Shown here: positions 17,372 to 25,489 of the stretch, piece after piece
How positions within the stretch are numbered: the first letter of the stretch is position 1
Layout of the letters: the number at the start of each line of letters is the position of its first letter
Source of the DNA: CAZPQK01 sp964588695
Lineage (GTDB): Bacteria; Krumholzibacteriota; Krumholzibacteriia; WVZY01; JAKEHA01
Direction: 5' to 3'
Assembly: GCA_964588695.1 (NCBI GenBank)
Contig: CAZPQK010000004.1
Location: forward strand, 124,001-188,000
Length of the DNA stretch: 64,000 nt
The notes under the pieces: generated by a model
Seen by the model: only the letters and a program-made list of their open reading frames with translations
Database searches by the model: none
What the model was told of the DNA's origin: nothing
Program-made: the position numbers and the translations under genes

Positions 17372-17764
17372 ATGCCCGTTGAAATTCGAATAAGTACCGA
17401 AGAGCACCTGATTACCTACATCGCGACCGGCGAGATTACCATCGAAGAGATGAAGGCCGCGTTTGACAGTGTGTTCGATCACCCCGATTTTCGCTCGGGG
17501 ATGAACGCTTTGTGCGACGCCAAGTATGCATCGTTTCCTTCGGTCGGCCTGACTCAAATAAAAGATCTGATTGGCGCGCTAGAACTGCGAAGCTCCGAAC
17601 GCGGGCGTGACTATCGGGTCGCCATCCTGGTTCGTGGGAATCTTGAGTTTGGCGTGTCGTCGCTCTTCGAAATGCATGCGTACGGAATGCCGTTTGAAGT
17701 CGCCGTTTTTCGCAACAGCACCGATGCCCGCGAGTGGCTGGGCGTGCATCAGCCTGACGCCTGA
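17372..17764 (+). CDS. SpoIIAA-like (STAS-related) small protein
   Basis: 130 aa from ATG at 17372, which follows AGGAGGAG by five bases; a longer upstream reading lacks such a site. The alpha/beta pattern (HLITYIATGEITIEEMKAAF, then GLTQIKDLIGAL and YRVAILVRG) fits the SpoIIAA-like family of small soluble proteins related to STAS/anti-anti-sigma folds. No obvious phosphorylatable Ser of the SpoIIAA type is identifiable. Lies 107 bp after the kinase-ATPase-TPR gene and 14 bp before a membrane protein gene, so it may belong to a signalling group, which is inference. Confidence 0.65.
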   Translation: MPVEIRISTEEHLITYIATGEITIEEMKAAFDSVFDHPDFRSGMNALCDAKYASFPSVGLTQIKDLIGALELRSSERGRDYRVAILVRGNLEFGVSSLFEMHAYGMPFEVAVFRNSTDAREWLGVHQPDA

Positions 17765-17778
17765 CCGCAGGAGCACAC

Positions 17779-18489
17779 TTGACCTCCATCGATATCGCCG
17801 GCGCCCTCCGTTACGGCTGGCTCACCTTCAAAGAAAATGCAGCGTTCCTGGTGGGCGTTGTACTCGCGGCTTCGTTCCTGAACGCAGTGGTGAGCCTGGC
17901 GTTGGATATTGCGCCGGATGAGTTTCTCCCGCAGGCGGTTCTCTACATTATTAATGCGATCGTTTCGATCTTGCTGGAGATCGGTCTCATTCAGATTGCG
18001 CTGAAGTTTGTCGACGGCGAACAACCGGAGTTTTCCAACCTCTTCGATCGCCTCGCACTGGTTCCGCAGTTCTTCTTGTTTCGACTACTCGCCGCTTTGC
18101 TCATTCTGGTCGGGTTCGCTGCGCTGATCGTTCCCGGGATCTACTTGCTCGCGCGCTTGTGCCTGGTCGGCCCGCTCATGGTGGACGAGCGCGCCACTCC
18201 GTCTGCCTCGATTGAGGAAAGCTGGCGGCACACCCGCGGCCATGTAATGGAGCTGGTTGTATTCGGCCTGGTGATCGCCGGACTGAACCTGCTGGGAGGA
18301 TTCGCTCTATTGGTTGGCATGCTGGTCACGATCCCCGTTTCTCTGGTTGCGATCGCGCACGTCTATCGTCAACTGTGTCCAATCGAGGGCCAGGAAGTAC
18401 CTCATTTTGGGATCGCCGCCAACGCTGAGTACGATTACGATAGCGACCACTCTTCGACCCCACCACAAGACGACTCCACCGCCTCTTGA
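17779..18489 (+). CDS. Polytopic membrane protein, YciC/DUF975-like
   Basis: 236 aa from TTG at 17779, preceded by GCAGGAG. About six membrane helices lie in the pattern of YciC/glycerophosphodiesterase-membrane-domain proteins: LRYGWLTFKENAAFLVG, then RLLAALLILVGFAALIVPGIYLLARL and an ERATPSASIEESWRHTRGH loop. The C-terminal 45 residues are acidic and cytoplasmic-looking. Function of the family is unknown; it may help scaffold envelope stress signalling. It is 14 bp after the SpoIIAA-like gene and likely co-transcribed. Confidence 0.65.
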   Translation: MTSIDIAGALRYGWLTFKENAAFLVGVVLAASFLNAVVSLALDIAPDEFLPQAVLYIINAIVSILLEIGLIQIALKFVDGEQPEFSNLFDRLALVPQFFLFRLLAALLILVGFAALIVPGIYLLARLCLVGPLMVDERATPSASIEESWRHTRGHVMELVVFGLVIAGLNLLGGFALLVGMLVTIPVSLVAIAHVYRQLCPIEGQEVPHFGIAANAEYDYDSDHSSTPPQDDSTAS

Positions 18490-18692
18490 GGCTTTCTCAT
18501 CGTTGCTCATTGCGCTCGGCGTGAGGTTTAGCGGCCACACCTGTGCCCCGCAACCACACCTTTGTCACCCGCACCTGTCCTCGTAATCTATTGTAATATA
18601 AGCATTTACAGGTTCATCCGAGTGGCACGCGAGATGCTTTAGCCGGGGTGAGACCGGATAGAGTTATTGAAAAGCCTAAGGAGGGCAATGAC

Positions 18693-19565
18693 ATGAAATC
18701 CAACACCAAAATGATGCTAACGATGCTTGTGATCGTTGCCATGGGAGCCTTGTTTGCCGGATGCTCCGGTGACGACAGCGGCACCGCGCCGACGGAAGCG
18801 TCGCTTAACAGCGCGCCGAAACTTCCGTCGGTAGAGACCATGACCTTCAACCTCGATTTCTTTGGGGCCGACATGCCGAGCCCGGACGCACAGTCTTTGA
18901 TGACCGGCAAGGCCAGTGACGACCTGCAAGCCGCCGCCGGCGACCGCACAAATTTCATCAACGCGATTGTTCGCGCTCTGTTTGTCCAGTTGCTGATGTA
19001 CGACGCCCTGGAAGAGCCGATCGGCGCGTTTGCGCTTGCCGTGCACTCGGTTCCGCAAGAACAAAACGATGGTTCTTACCTGTGGACGTACATCTTTGTT
19101 GAAGACAACGTCGAGTACAGTATTTTTCTCTACGGTACTCCGCAGGTCGGAAGCGTCCTGTGGCGACTCGAAGTATCGACCGACGATGGCGCGCTTAATC
19201 ACTTCGTTTGGTTTGACGGCGAGTTTCAGGAAGACGATACCGGTGGTTACTGGCAATTCTACGAGCCGGTTACCGCAAGCACCGGCGATCCGGTTGTTCG
19301 TATCGATGTTTCCAACACTGGCGGTGTTGAGCAATTGCGCGTGACCGTCAATAGCTTAACCAGTGAGGACAGCGGCGACATTCTGACCTTTACCGAAACC
19401 GACGACGAAGGTTCGATCACGTTTCTCGACGCCAGCACATTGACCACGGATGAGATTCGCTGGTACGTCGACGGCACCGGTTACATTGACGTGAGCGATT
19501 ATAACAATGGCGAACGCGGCTGCTGGGACGACAAGCAAAAAGACACCATCTGCCCACAACCGTAG
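18693..19565 (+). CDS. Secreted lipoprotein of unknown function
   Basis: 290 aa from ATG at 18693, with AGGAGG seven to twelve bases upstream. A lipoprotein signal peptide ends at GALFAGC (Cys about 24). The mature protein is acidic and beta-rich (YLWTYIFVEDNVEYSIFLYG, then GVEQLRVTVNSLTS) with a Cys near the C-terminus (GCWDDKQKDTICP), giving two Cys that could pair. No family is recognised. It is monocistronic: a 127-bp gap before it and a strong terminator after it. The 18490-18692 gap contains no other gene that I can support. Confidence 0.65.
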   Translation: MKSNTKMMLTMLVIVAMGALFAGCSGDDSGTAPTEASLNSAPKLPSVETMTFNLDFFGADMPSPDAQSLMTGKASDDLQAAAGDRTNFINAIVRALFVQLLMYDALEEPIGAFALAVHSVPQEQNDGSYLWTYIFVEDNVEYSIFLYGTPQVGSVLWRLEVSTDDGALNHFVWFDGEFQEDDTGGYWQFYEPVTASTGDPVVRIDVSNTGGVEQLRVTVNSLTSEDSGDILTFTETDDEGSITFLDASTLTTDEIRWYVDGTGYIDVSDYNNGERGCWDDKQKDTICPQP

Positions 19566-19588
19566 ACCACACGACATCTAACAAACAA

Positions 19589-19620
19589 ACGGGCGGCCCT
19601 TTCACGGGTCGTCCGTTTTT
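19589..19620 (+). terminator. Intrinsic terminator after the 18.7-kb lipoprotein
   Basis: An 11-bp stem with two G-T pairs (19589-19599 with 19606-19616), a TTTCAC loop and a T tract. It starts 23 bases after the stop codon. Confidence 0.88.
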
Positions 19621-19709
19621 GCTTGGGCTTGTGAAGCAAATCACCAGGAGCAACCGGGAACCTTTTCAGCGCCCAGCCGTATCAATAATTGAAACCTCTC
19701 CTTAGTGCG

Positions 19710-19773
19710 AACCGGCTTTGAGATTGCACCTCGCGCCTCCCTAGGACATAGCATTCTCAAAGCCGGTTTTTTT
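19710..19773 (+). terminator. Second hairpin with T tract: long-loop terminator or leader attenuator
   Basis: Perfect 14-bp arms (19710-19723 and 19755-19768, core ACCGGCTTTGAGA) enclose a 31-base loop and run into seven T residues (19767-19773). The lipoprotein transcript should already have ended at 19620, and the next ATG is 40 bases downstream. The hairpin therefore belongs either to a small RNA starting in 19621-19709 or to the leader of the next gene. Confidence 0.7.
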
Positions 19774-19813
19774 GTGGCCAGCCGCGTCGCTTTCCCGTAG
19801 TTCTTTCTCTTGC

Positions 19814-21784
19814 ATGACACACCTGTTTACCTCGAATCGAACCACCTGGGGCCTGGCATTGCTTACGCTCGCCCTTCTGTGGGTACCCCACCCGGTGCCT
19901 CGTGTGCTGGCGATGGTTTTAGCCGCGGTTGCGATTTGGGGAATCGTCCTAACACCACAACGCCTACCGTTTGATCTGCGCCTGGCCACCGCCATCGTGG
20001 GCGGCCCGATGTGTCTTGCCGTGTTCGCGGCACTGGGGTTTGCCGTGGGCGTTGCCAGTGTTTTTATATCAGTAATTCTCCCAACCGTTGCGATCCTGAT
20101 ACTGACGCGGCAATCGGCATCGGAAAACACCCTGCCCGATTCCACGCCCGATCGACCGCTCCCATGGACTGCCCTGTTGGCACTGTTGGTAGTTGGTGCA
20201 ACTCTCGCGCTGTACCTTCCCGCGACCGAATCGTGGTGGCGTTATCGCGAAGACAGTTGGTTTCACGCCGCGGTGATCGAAAAAATAATTCGCTCGGGCG
20301 TGCCGCCCACCGACCCGTACTTCTCAGGATTATCGCTACGTTACATGTACATGTACCACGCGATCCTTGGGCTCACGGTTCAACACTCGGGCTGTTCGCC
20401 GTTCGCGGCGATGATGGCGTTCAACGTTGTCGCCATCGCCGGTCTCGTCGCTGGGTCGTACTCACTCGCCAGTGTGTTCACCAACTCGCGACGTGCACAA
20501 CTGCTGGCAACCGCGCTTGCCACGTTCGGACTGAACGGCGGATTCTTTCTTTACTATCCCATACGGGTCGCGCGCTCTCTTGTGGGCGAATCAACTGGGG
20601 TCGCACAGCTAAGTCAGTTCTTCGCAACCACACCGCCCAGCCACGACACCGCGTGGAACCTGGTGTCGATCGCCGGCAACCAGGCATTGCTGATCGACAA
20701 GTTTATGTTGGGCACCGCGATATCACTTACGTTCGGCGCGATATGTGTAGTCGTACGGTTAATTGCAGAACCAACGGAACGCCGCACCACGGCACCCCTG
20801 CTGGCCGTGCTAAGCGCCGGCATTATGCTGTGGCACGTTGTGATTGGCGCCGTTGTGTTTGCCGCAACCGCAGTCGCTCTAGCGGTAATGGCGACTCGTG
20901 ACCGCCGACGGGGTTTGTCCGGACTGGCCGGGATAGCGGTCGCGGCATTGCTTGTGACACCGTATGTATTTTCGGTGTTGCGCGGCGGCGAGGGTACGTC
21001 TTCGATTCGGTTCGACTTGCAAGCCAACCAGCTGGTGGGCCTGGCGGCGGCGATCACTCCGGTTGGCCTGTTTTCGCTATGGGGATGGCGAGCCGTGGGC
21101 GGCGGTCAGGTTCAGCGAACCGTCGTAGTCGCGTGGATTGTTACCGCTGTCGTACTGGGTGTGTTCATTGACCTACCCACTAACAACGAAACCAAGTTTG
21201 CTTTCCCGCTACACCTCGGACTAGTCGGGTTTGCCGCCGCCGGCATTGCGGCGGGCCTTAAGCGACTGCGTGCGTTTACAATTTTCGCGGTGCTTGCGTT
21301 TACTATACCGCTCCATGTGACCTACTTTGCAATCGCTAGCCGCGACGCCCATACCTTTCACCTCACTCCGGAGGAATCGAGCGTTTATCAGTGGATCCGC
21401 AGTTCCACCCCTGCCGACGCAGTTTTTCTGGAAGCCCACGACACCGTGCGAATTCCGGTGCTGGCGCAGCGCGATCTCTATTGGGGAACGGCCACCTACG
21501 CAAACAATTGGGGATACGCGCGCGGCGAAATGGCCACCCGGCGCACGCTGCGCGACAATGTGTTCGAAGAGATCCCGCTACTGCCCGATCAGTTTGATTT
21601 GGTGGTGGCAGACGGTCGGCCGTTTTACATTCTGATGCGCGACATCCACACCAGCAACGGCGTTCTTTACGATCTCCGCAACCAGTTGGGGTTTCTGGAG
21701 GGCAGATACGTTACAGAATCTTTCGTGGTGTTTGAGGTGAACGCCGACAAGGTGCGTTCGGCATTACGCCGAACCCGCGACTAA
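19814..21784 (+). CDS. Polytopic membrane protein, possible GT-C-type glycosyltransferase
   Basis: 656 aa from ATG at 19814 (a TTG at 19772 overlaps a terminator-like hairpin and is unlikely). About 12-14 membrane helices are followed by a soluble C-terminal domain of about 150 residues (VYQWIRSSTPADAVFLEAHDTVRIP). An early loop between helices reads RYREDSWFHAAVIEKIIRSG, with acidic and His residues as in GT-C enzymes, followed by PYFSGLSLRYMYMYH. Such proteins transfer sugars from lipid donors at the periplasmic face. No family was positively matched, so the activity is inference. It ends in a 4-bp overlap with nrnA. Confidence 0.6.
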   Translation: MTHLFTSNRTTWGLALLTLALLWVPHPVPRVLAMVLAAVAIWGIVLTPQRLPFDLRLATAIVGGPMCLAVFAALGFAVGVASVFISVILPTVAILILTRQSASENTLPDSTPDRPLPWTALLALLVVGATLALYLPATESWWRYREDSWFHAAVIEKIIRSGVPPTDPYFSGLSLRYMYMYHAILGLTVQHSGCSPFAAMMAFNVVAIAGLVAGSYSLASVFTNSRRAQLLATALATFGLNGGFFLYYPIRVARSLVGESTGVAQLSQFFATTPPSHDTAWNLVSIAGNQALLIDKFMLGTAISLTFGAICVVVRLIAEPTERRTTAPLLAVLSAGIMLWHVVIGAVVFAATAVALAVMATRDRRRGLSGLAGIAVAALLVTPYVFSVLRGGEGTSSIRFDLQANQLVGLAAAITPVGLFSLWGWRAVGGGQVQRTVVVAWIVTAVVLGVFIDLPTNNETKFAFPLHLGLVGFAAAGIAAGLKRLRAFTIFAVLAFTIPLHVTYFAIASRDAHTFHLTPEESSVYQWIRSSTPADAVFLEAHDTVRIPVLAQRDLYWGTATYANNWGYARGEMATRRTLRDNVFEEIPLLPDQFDLVVADGRPFYILMRDIHTSNGVLYDLRNQLGFLEGRYVTESFVVFEVNADKVRSALRRTRD

Positions 21785-22761
21785 CCCATCATTTCCCGGC
21801 AGGCTTTTACAACACGTTTGATCACTTCGTCCAGTGTACCGCGCATGCGCATTCCGGCCGCCATGCGATGGCCACCTCCACCAAAATGGTTCGCGATTTC
21901 GTAGGCGTCGGCCGGTCCGTTCGACCGCAGGGAGATTTTGACCAGGCCCGGATCGGTTTCCTTAAAGAACAAAACCAGGTCGACACCCCGAATACCCCGC
22001 ACCAGATCGGCGAACCCGTCCATGTCTTCGTAGGTCGCGCCCGCCGTTTCGATCATCTCACGAGTCGCGCTTACCCATGCAATGCGACCATCGTCGGTTG
22101 TCGAAACTGTACTCATCACGGGGCCTAACAGCCGGGCAGCCGCCCAAGTTTTCTTGCCAAACGCCTCGCGATGCGATTCAAACGCGTTAACTCCCAAGTC
22201 GATTAACTCCGCAGCGACTCGCAGGGCGCGCGCATCGGTATTGGAAAAACGAAACGTACCGGTGTCGGTGATTAATGCCGTGTACATGGCGTTCGCAATG
22301 TCCAACGGAATGTCTTTGCCTGCAGCCCTGGTCAGTTCGTAGGTCAGCAACCCGGTTGCTGCGGCCGTCGTGTCACTGGCAATGACGTCGGCAAAATCGT
22401 CAGCCGGCTTAACGTGATGATCGATACACGCACGCGGAGGTAGTCGATTCTCGTAGAGGAGTTTTCCCAAACGGCCCAAGTGTTGAAAATTGTTCACGTC
22501 AACTATGACAATCGCATCGACCTGGTCCAACACTTCGTCGCCGACATCTTGCTCATACACGTCGACAACGTTGTTAGGATCGAGGAAAGCCAATGTCTCC
22601 GGCGTGGGACTGGAGTTCACCACCATCACATCTTTGCCCATCTGTAACAGAAGCGAGCGGATGGCCATTTCGGAACCCAGCGCGTCGCCGTCGGGGTTGA
22701 CGTGCGTGGTTACCAGAAATGATTGATGGCGGTCAAAGAAGTCGAGGACGGGTTTCCACAT
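21781..22761 (-). CDS. nrnA: DHH/DHHA1 phosphoesterase, NrnA-type oligoribonuclease/pAp phosphatase
   Basis: A 326-aa cytoplasmic enzyme. DHH-family metal motifs are visible: THVNPDGDALGSEMA (about residues 19-33), VIVDVNNF (Asp), the DHH-equivalent ACIDHHVKP (about 118-126) and SDTTAAATG. The C-terminal DHHA1 motif is FGGGGHRMAAG. NrnA enzymes degrade nano-RNA and dephosphorylate 3'-phosphoadenosine-5'-phosphate; some members act on cyclic dinucleotide breakdown products. It is 3 bp after the AhpD-like gene on the same strand. Fold call is strong; the substrate is from family knowledge. Confidence 0.9.
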   Translation of the reverse strand: MWKPVLDFFDRHQSFLVTTHVNPDGDALGSEMAIRSLLLQMGKDVMVVNSSPTPETLAFLDPNNVVDVYEQDVGDEVLDQVDAIVIVDVNNFQHLGRLGKLLYENRLPPRACIDHHVKPADDFADVIASDTTAAATGLLTYELTRAAGKDIPLDIANAMYTALITDTGTFRFSNTDARALRVAAELIDLGVNAFESHREAFGKKTWAAARLLGPVMSTVSTTDDGRIAWVSATREMIETAGATYEDMDGFADLVRGIRGVDLVLFFKETDPGLVKISLRSNGPADAYEIANHFGGGGHRMAAGMRMRGTLDEVIKRVVKACREMMG

Positions 22762-22764
22762 GTG

Positions 22765-23112
22765 CTACTGGCTGCTTTCCAGGGCGTCCAGAAACTCGAC
22801 CGCGCGTCGCAGGTGCGGAATCACGATCGAACCCCCAACTACCAATCCAATGCTAAAAATCTCGAAGAACTGTTGTTTGGTCACACCCGCTTGATGACAC
22901 TCTTGCACGTGGTAACGAATACAGTCGTCACAACGCAGCACCATCGACGCGGCCAGTCCCAACATTTCTTTGGTGCGCGCGTCAAGCGCGCCGTCTTCGT
23001 AGGCACGGGTGTCCAGGTTAAAGAACCGCTTCACCACGAGATTATCCTCGCTCAGTATGCGATCGTTCATGCGGGCGCGATAGTCGTTAAACTCTTCAAC
23101 CAGATCACTCAT
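22765..23112 (-). CDS. Carboxymuconolactone decarboxylase/AhpD-like protein
   Basis: 115 aa with GGAGTGAG before ATG. The CMD-fold helical core carries the redox motif CDDCIRYHVQECHQAG (CxxC plus downstream His), which is the AhpD-type peroxidase or disulfide-reductant site, and the flanking helices LGLAASMVLR and GVTKQQFFEIFSIG are typical. Family members reduce peroxiredoxins or act in protein-disulfide exchange. It is followed by nrnA with a 3-bp gap and lies 111 bp after the mqnA-like gene. Confidence 0.85.
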   Translation of the reverse strand: MSDLVEEFNDYRARMNDRILSEDNLVVKRFFNLDTRAYEDGALDARTKEMLGLAASMVLRCDDCIRYHVQECHQAGVTKQQFFEIFSIGLVVGGSIVIPHLRRAVEFLDALESSQ

Positions 23113-23223
23113 GTCTCACTCCAAAAGGTAATATCCAAGTTTACCCTTACTGGTGAGCGCTTGCAAACCCTTAGGTTGTGGAAGGAAGAACGCTCCAAGG
23201 GGAATACGTGGTTGCAGGAACTA

Positions 23224-24018
23224 CTAGAGGCTTACCGCGTCGCCCAAACGCGCAGACCGAATCAGGTCGTACTTGCAGGCGAGGGTTTCGAGGCTCAGGA
23301 TGGATTGTTGGGAGTCTGCGGTGAGTTCATAGTCCCAAGAATTGGCCAGGAATTCGTAGGACACTTCGCTTCCAATACCTGCTTCGCGGGCCACTTCGTC
23401 GGCGATTTCTGACAAACGCGAAACACCAGCATTGCGTGCGGCGGTTACTATCGCGGTGGCGCGTTCGGCCATGGTTTCGTCGCGATACACCCAAAGCGCG
23501 GATACCAACGGGTGTCCGGTAAGGTCCGACCACCACTGCGTGATATCGTAAGACTCGGCTCCGTCTCCAACATCGGTGCGGGCGGTTATCTGGCGATCTC
23601 CAGAAACCAACACAGCATCGTAGCGATCCCGCCAATACGGCGTAACATTCTGTTCAACCAACATATCAGGAAACACCGAGTATTGCTCCGCGAGCACGAT
23701 TCGTAGCACCGCCAGCCCGGTTCGGCAATGTTCGGCCACGGCGATTCGATTGAGTTCGGTGATCGGTTTCTGTGCAAGCAACGAATGACTCAGGCGGCCG
23801 GGTTTTGCCACCAGTGCAGGGCCGCTAACATAGTCGCTACCCACTCCGCGTAGATACTCGATCGTGGGAACCAGCGCGACATCGAACTCGCCCATGCGAA
23901 AGCGCTCAGCGAGAACAGCGGGATTGTCTTCGGCTACAGAGATATCCTGTGGCGGGGCGGTTTGTAGTTGGTTTACCAGCGGTCGAAAGCAGAAAAGCCG
24001 AGTGATGCCGAAGCGCAT
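23224..24018 (-). CDS. mqnA: MqnA-like chorismate dehydratase (futalosine menaquinone pathway)
   Basis: A 264-aa periplasmic-binding-fold enzyme without a signal peptide, preceded by GGGAGAA. Matches to MqnA/MqnD: LAERFRMGEFDVALVPTIEYLRG (GEFDVALVP is the conserved block), then a SHSLL stretch, ELNRIAVAEHCRTGLAVLRI and PYWRDRYDAVLVSGD. MqnA turns chorismate into 3-enolpyruvyl-benzoate, the first step to menaquinone by the futalosine route. No other mqn gene is nearby. Similarity to MqnD or to generic solute-binding proteins cannot be excluded by eye. Confidence 0.65.
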   Translation of the reverse strand: MRFGITRLFCFRPLVNQLQTAPPQDISVAEDNPAVLAERFRMGEFDVALVPTIEYLRGVGSDYVSGPALVAKPGRLSHSLLAQKPITELNRIAVAEHCRTGLAVLRIVLAEQYSVFPDMLVEQNVTPYWRDRYDAVLVSGDRQITARTDVGDGAESYDITQWWSDLTGHPLVSALWVYRDETMAERATAIVTAARNAGVSRLSEIADEVAREAGIGSEVSYEFLANSWDYELTADSQQSILSLETLACKYDLIRSARLGDAVSL

Positions 24019-24132
24019 AGTTCTCCCAAATTGTTAGCAAGAATGCCCCCCCACTGTTCCTAAATAGCACTGGCGCCGAAACCCCGGCAAGCAAAACCTC
24101 GACGCCCCCAACCGATTGCCAGAAAACAATTT

Positions 24133-24174
24133 GATAGACTTTTCACAAGCGAGCGGGTACATCTTAAGTCTATC
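24133..24174 (+). other. Inverted repeat upstream of the 24.2-kb membrane protein gene
   Basis: Perfect 9-bp arms GATAGACTT (24133-24141) and AAGTCTATC (24166-24174) around a 24-base loop, ending 25 bases before the ATG. No T tract follows. It could be a leader hairpin or an operator. Confidence 0.35.
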
Positions 24175-24199
24175 CTGAACACCCTTGCCGAGGAGTGCC

Positions 24200-25489
24200 A
24201 TGCCCCAGTCGGCGGCAACTCACAAACTCATCTCTATGGCAAAGACCCTGGGCCTGCTAATCGCGCTCGTTGGGTTGGGCATCGCGTTCTTTGCGCCTGC
24301 CGTTTCCAACAATACGTTCTGGCACTCCGGCGACTACCAGTACCTCGAGCGCGCCATCGCGTCGGACAGCGACTGGGCGTCGGTGTTTAAGCCACGCACA
24401 GGATTCGACTATCAGCCGCTGGTCGATACCGTGTTCCTGGCCGAGTTTCGGGCGTTTGGACTGAATGCATGGTATTACTACTTGTTCAACATTTTGCTGC
24501 ACGGCATTAATGCGTTCATGGTGTTCGCGATTGTAAATACGCTGCTGCGACACCAGTGGATTGCAATTCTGTCCGCAATGTTGTTTGTGTTCGCCGTGGG
24601 TAATTATGGCAAGGCGGTGATGGTGGTGTCAGGCGTCAGCGACTTGATGATTACGTTTATGACGCTGTTGACCCTGTGGTTTTACTTCACCAACGAATTA
24701 CACAAATCCGGTCGGGTATTGTCACCCTGGTTCTTGGCCTGTGCGGTTGCTTTTGCGGCGAGCCTGCTAACCAAGGGAACATCGTTTAGCATTCTCGGCT
24801 GCATGCTCGCGTTCAACATCTTCTTTAAAGAACAAACCGGCCGGCGGATCTTTCACAAGAGTTTTCTGCTGTTGACTGTGTTCGCGGCCGCGGTGGTGAT
24901 TGGAAAGCATTTGTGGTTACCGGAGAGCACGACGGGAACGCAAGCGGAGTGGTTGGGGTTCGAATCACTGCGGATTCTTGCCGGTTATCTGGTGCGAATG
25001 CTGTTTCCAATTCACGTGTCTAATATCGTTCAGGACTCTGGCCCGGTGGTCGAGTTTATCTATCGCCTTGCGACTCAGATTCGCGTGCTAATCTTTATGG
25101 TCATCCTGTCGTATTCCTTCTTTGGTGTCATCTTTGGCAACCGCGTTATCCGGTTGTTCATTGCCTGGACATACATAACGGTCGCGCCATTTTGTTTTCT
25201 TGAGTTTCCGGCCGACTGGCTTAACATTCGCTACCTGTACTTGGTATCGGTCGGATTCGTTATGCTGCTGGCGTCCGGAACGTATCTGGCCTCTCGTCTG
25301 CTAAAAGACCATCCCTTTAAGCGGCTGATTCCCTACGTGCTGCCACTGGCGTTTGTGCTCGCGTCAAATTTCATCATCTCGCATCTCGACAAGAACTACG
25401 AACGACTCGCGCAGGCACCACACATGCAGTCGGTGAAGGAATCTTTTTTGGAGAAGTATTGGGCCGCGTATCCGGAGCGACGACCTTAG
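24200..25489 (+). CDS. Polytopic membrane protein, TMTC/GT39-like
   Basis: 429 aa from ATG at 24200, preceded by AGGAG. About eleven hydrophobic helices. The first loop has the arrangement HSGDYQYLERA and FKPRTGFDYQPLVDTVF, then WYYYLFNILLHGINAFMVF. This matches the R-Y-P and LLHALNA pattern of TMTC-like and dolichyl-phosphate mannose transferase-like GT-C proteins, where the early acidic residue is catalytic. It may transfer sugars to extracytoplasmic acceptors. Family assignment is by pattern only. Convergent with hflX, with the stops interlocked by 4 bp. Confidence 0.65.
   Translation: MPQSAATHKLISMAKTLGLLIALVGLGIAFFAPAVSNNTFWHSGDYQYLERAIASDSDWASVFKPRTGFDYQPLVDTVFLAEFRAFGLNAWYYYLFNILLHGINAFMVFAIVNTLLRHQWIAILSAMLFVFAVGNYGKAVMVVSGVSDLMITFMTLLTLWFYFTNELHKSGRVLSPWFLACAVAFAASLLTKGTSFSILGCMLAFNIFFKEQTGRRIFHKSFLLLTVFAAAVVIGKHLWLPESTTGTQAEWLGFESLRILAGYLVRMLFPIHVSNIVQDSGPVVEFIYRLATQIRVLIFMVILSYSFFGVIFGNRVIRLFIAWTYITVAPFCFLEFPADWLNIRYLYLVSVGFVMLLASGTYLASRLLKDHPFKRLIPYVLPLAFVLASNFIISHLDKNYERLAQAPHMQSVKESFLEKYWAAYPERRP

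Noticed and set aside
18490..18692. Possible tRNA or small RNA in the spacer before the 18.7-kb lipoprotein
   Set aside because: No cloverleaf, no terminator and no stem of more than five base pairs was found.
20011..20901. 296-codon plus-strand frame inside the GT-C-like gene
   Set aside because: Alternate frame of a gene with coherent membrane helices; the translation is Arg/His/Cys-rich with no helices or motif.
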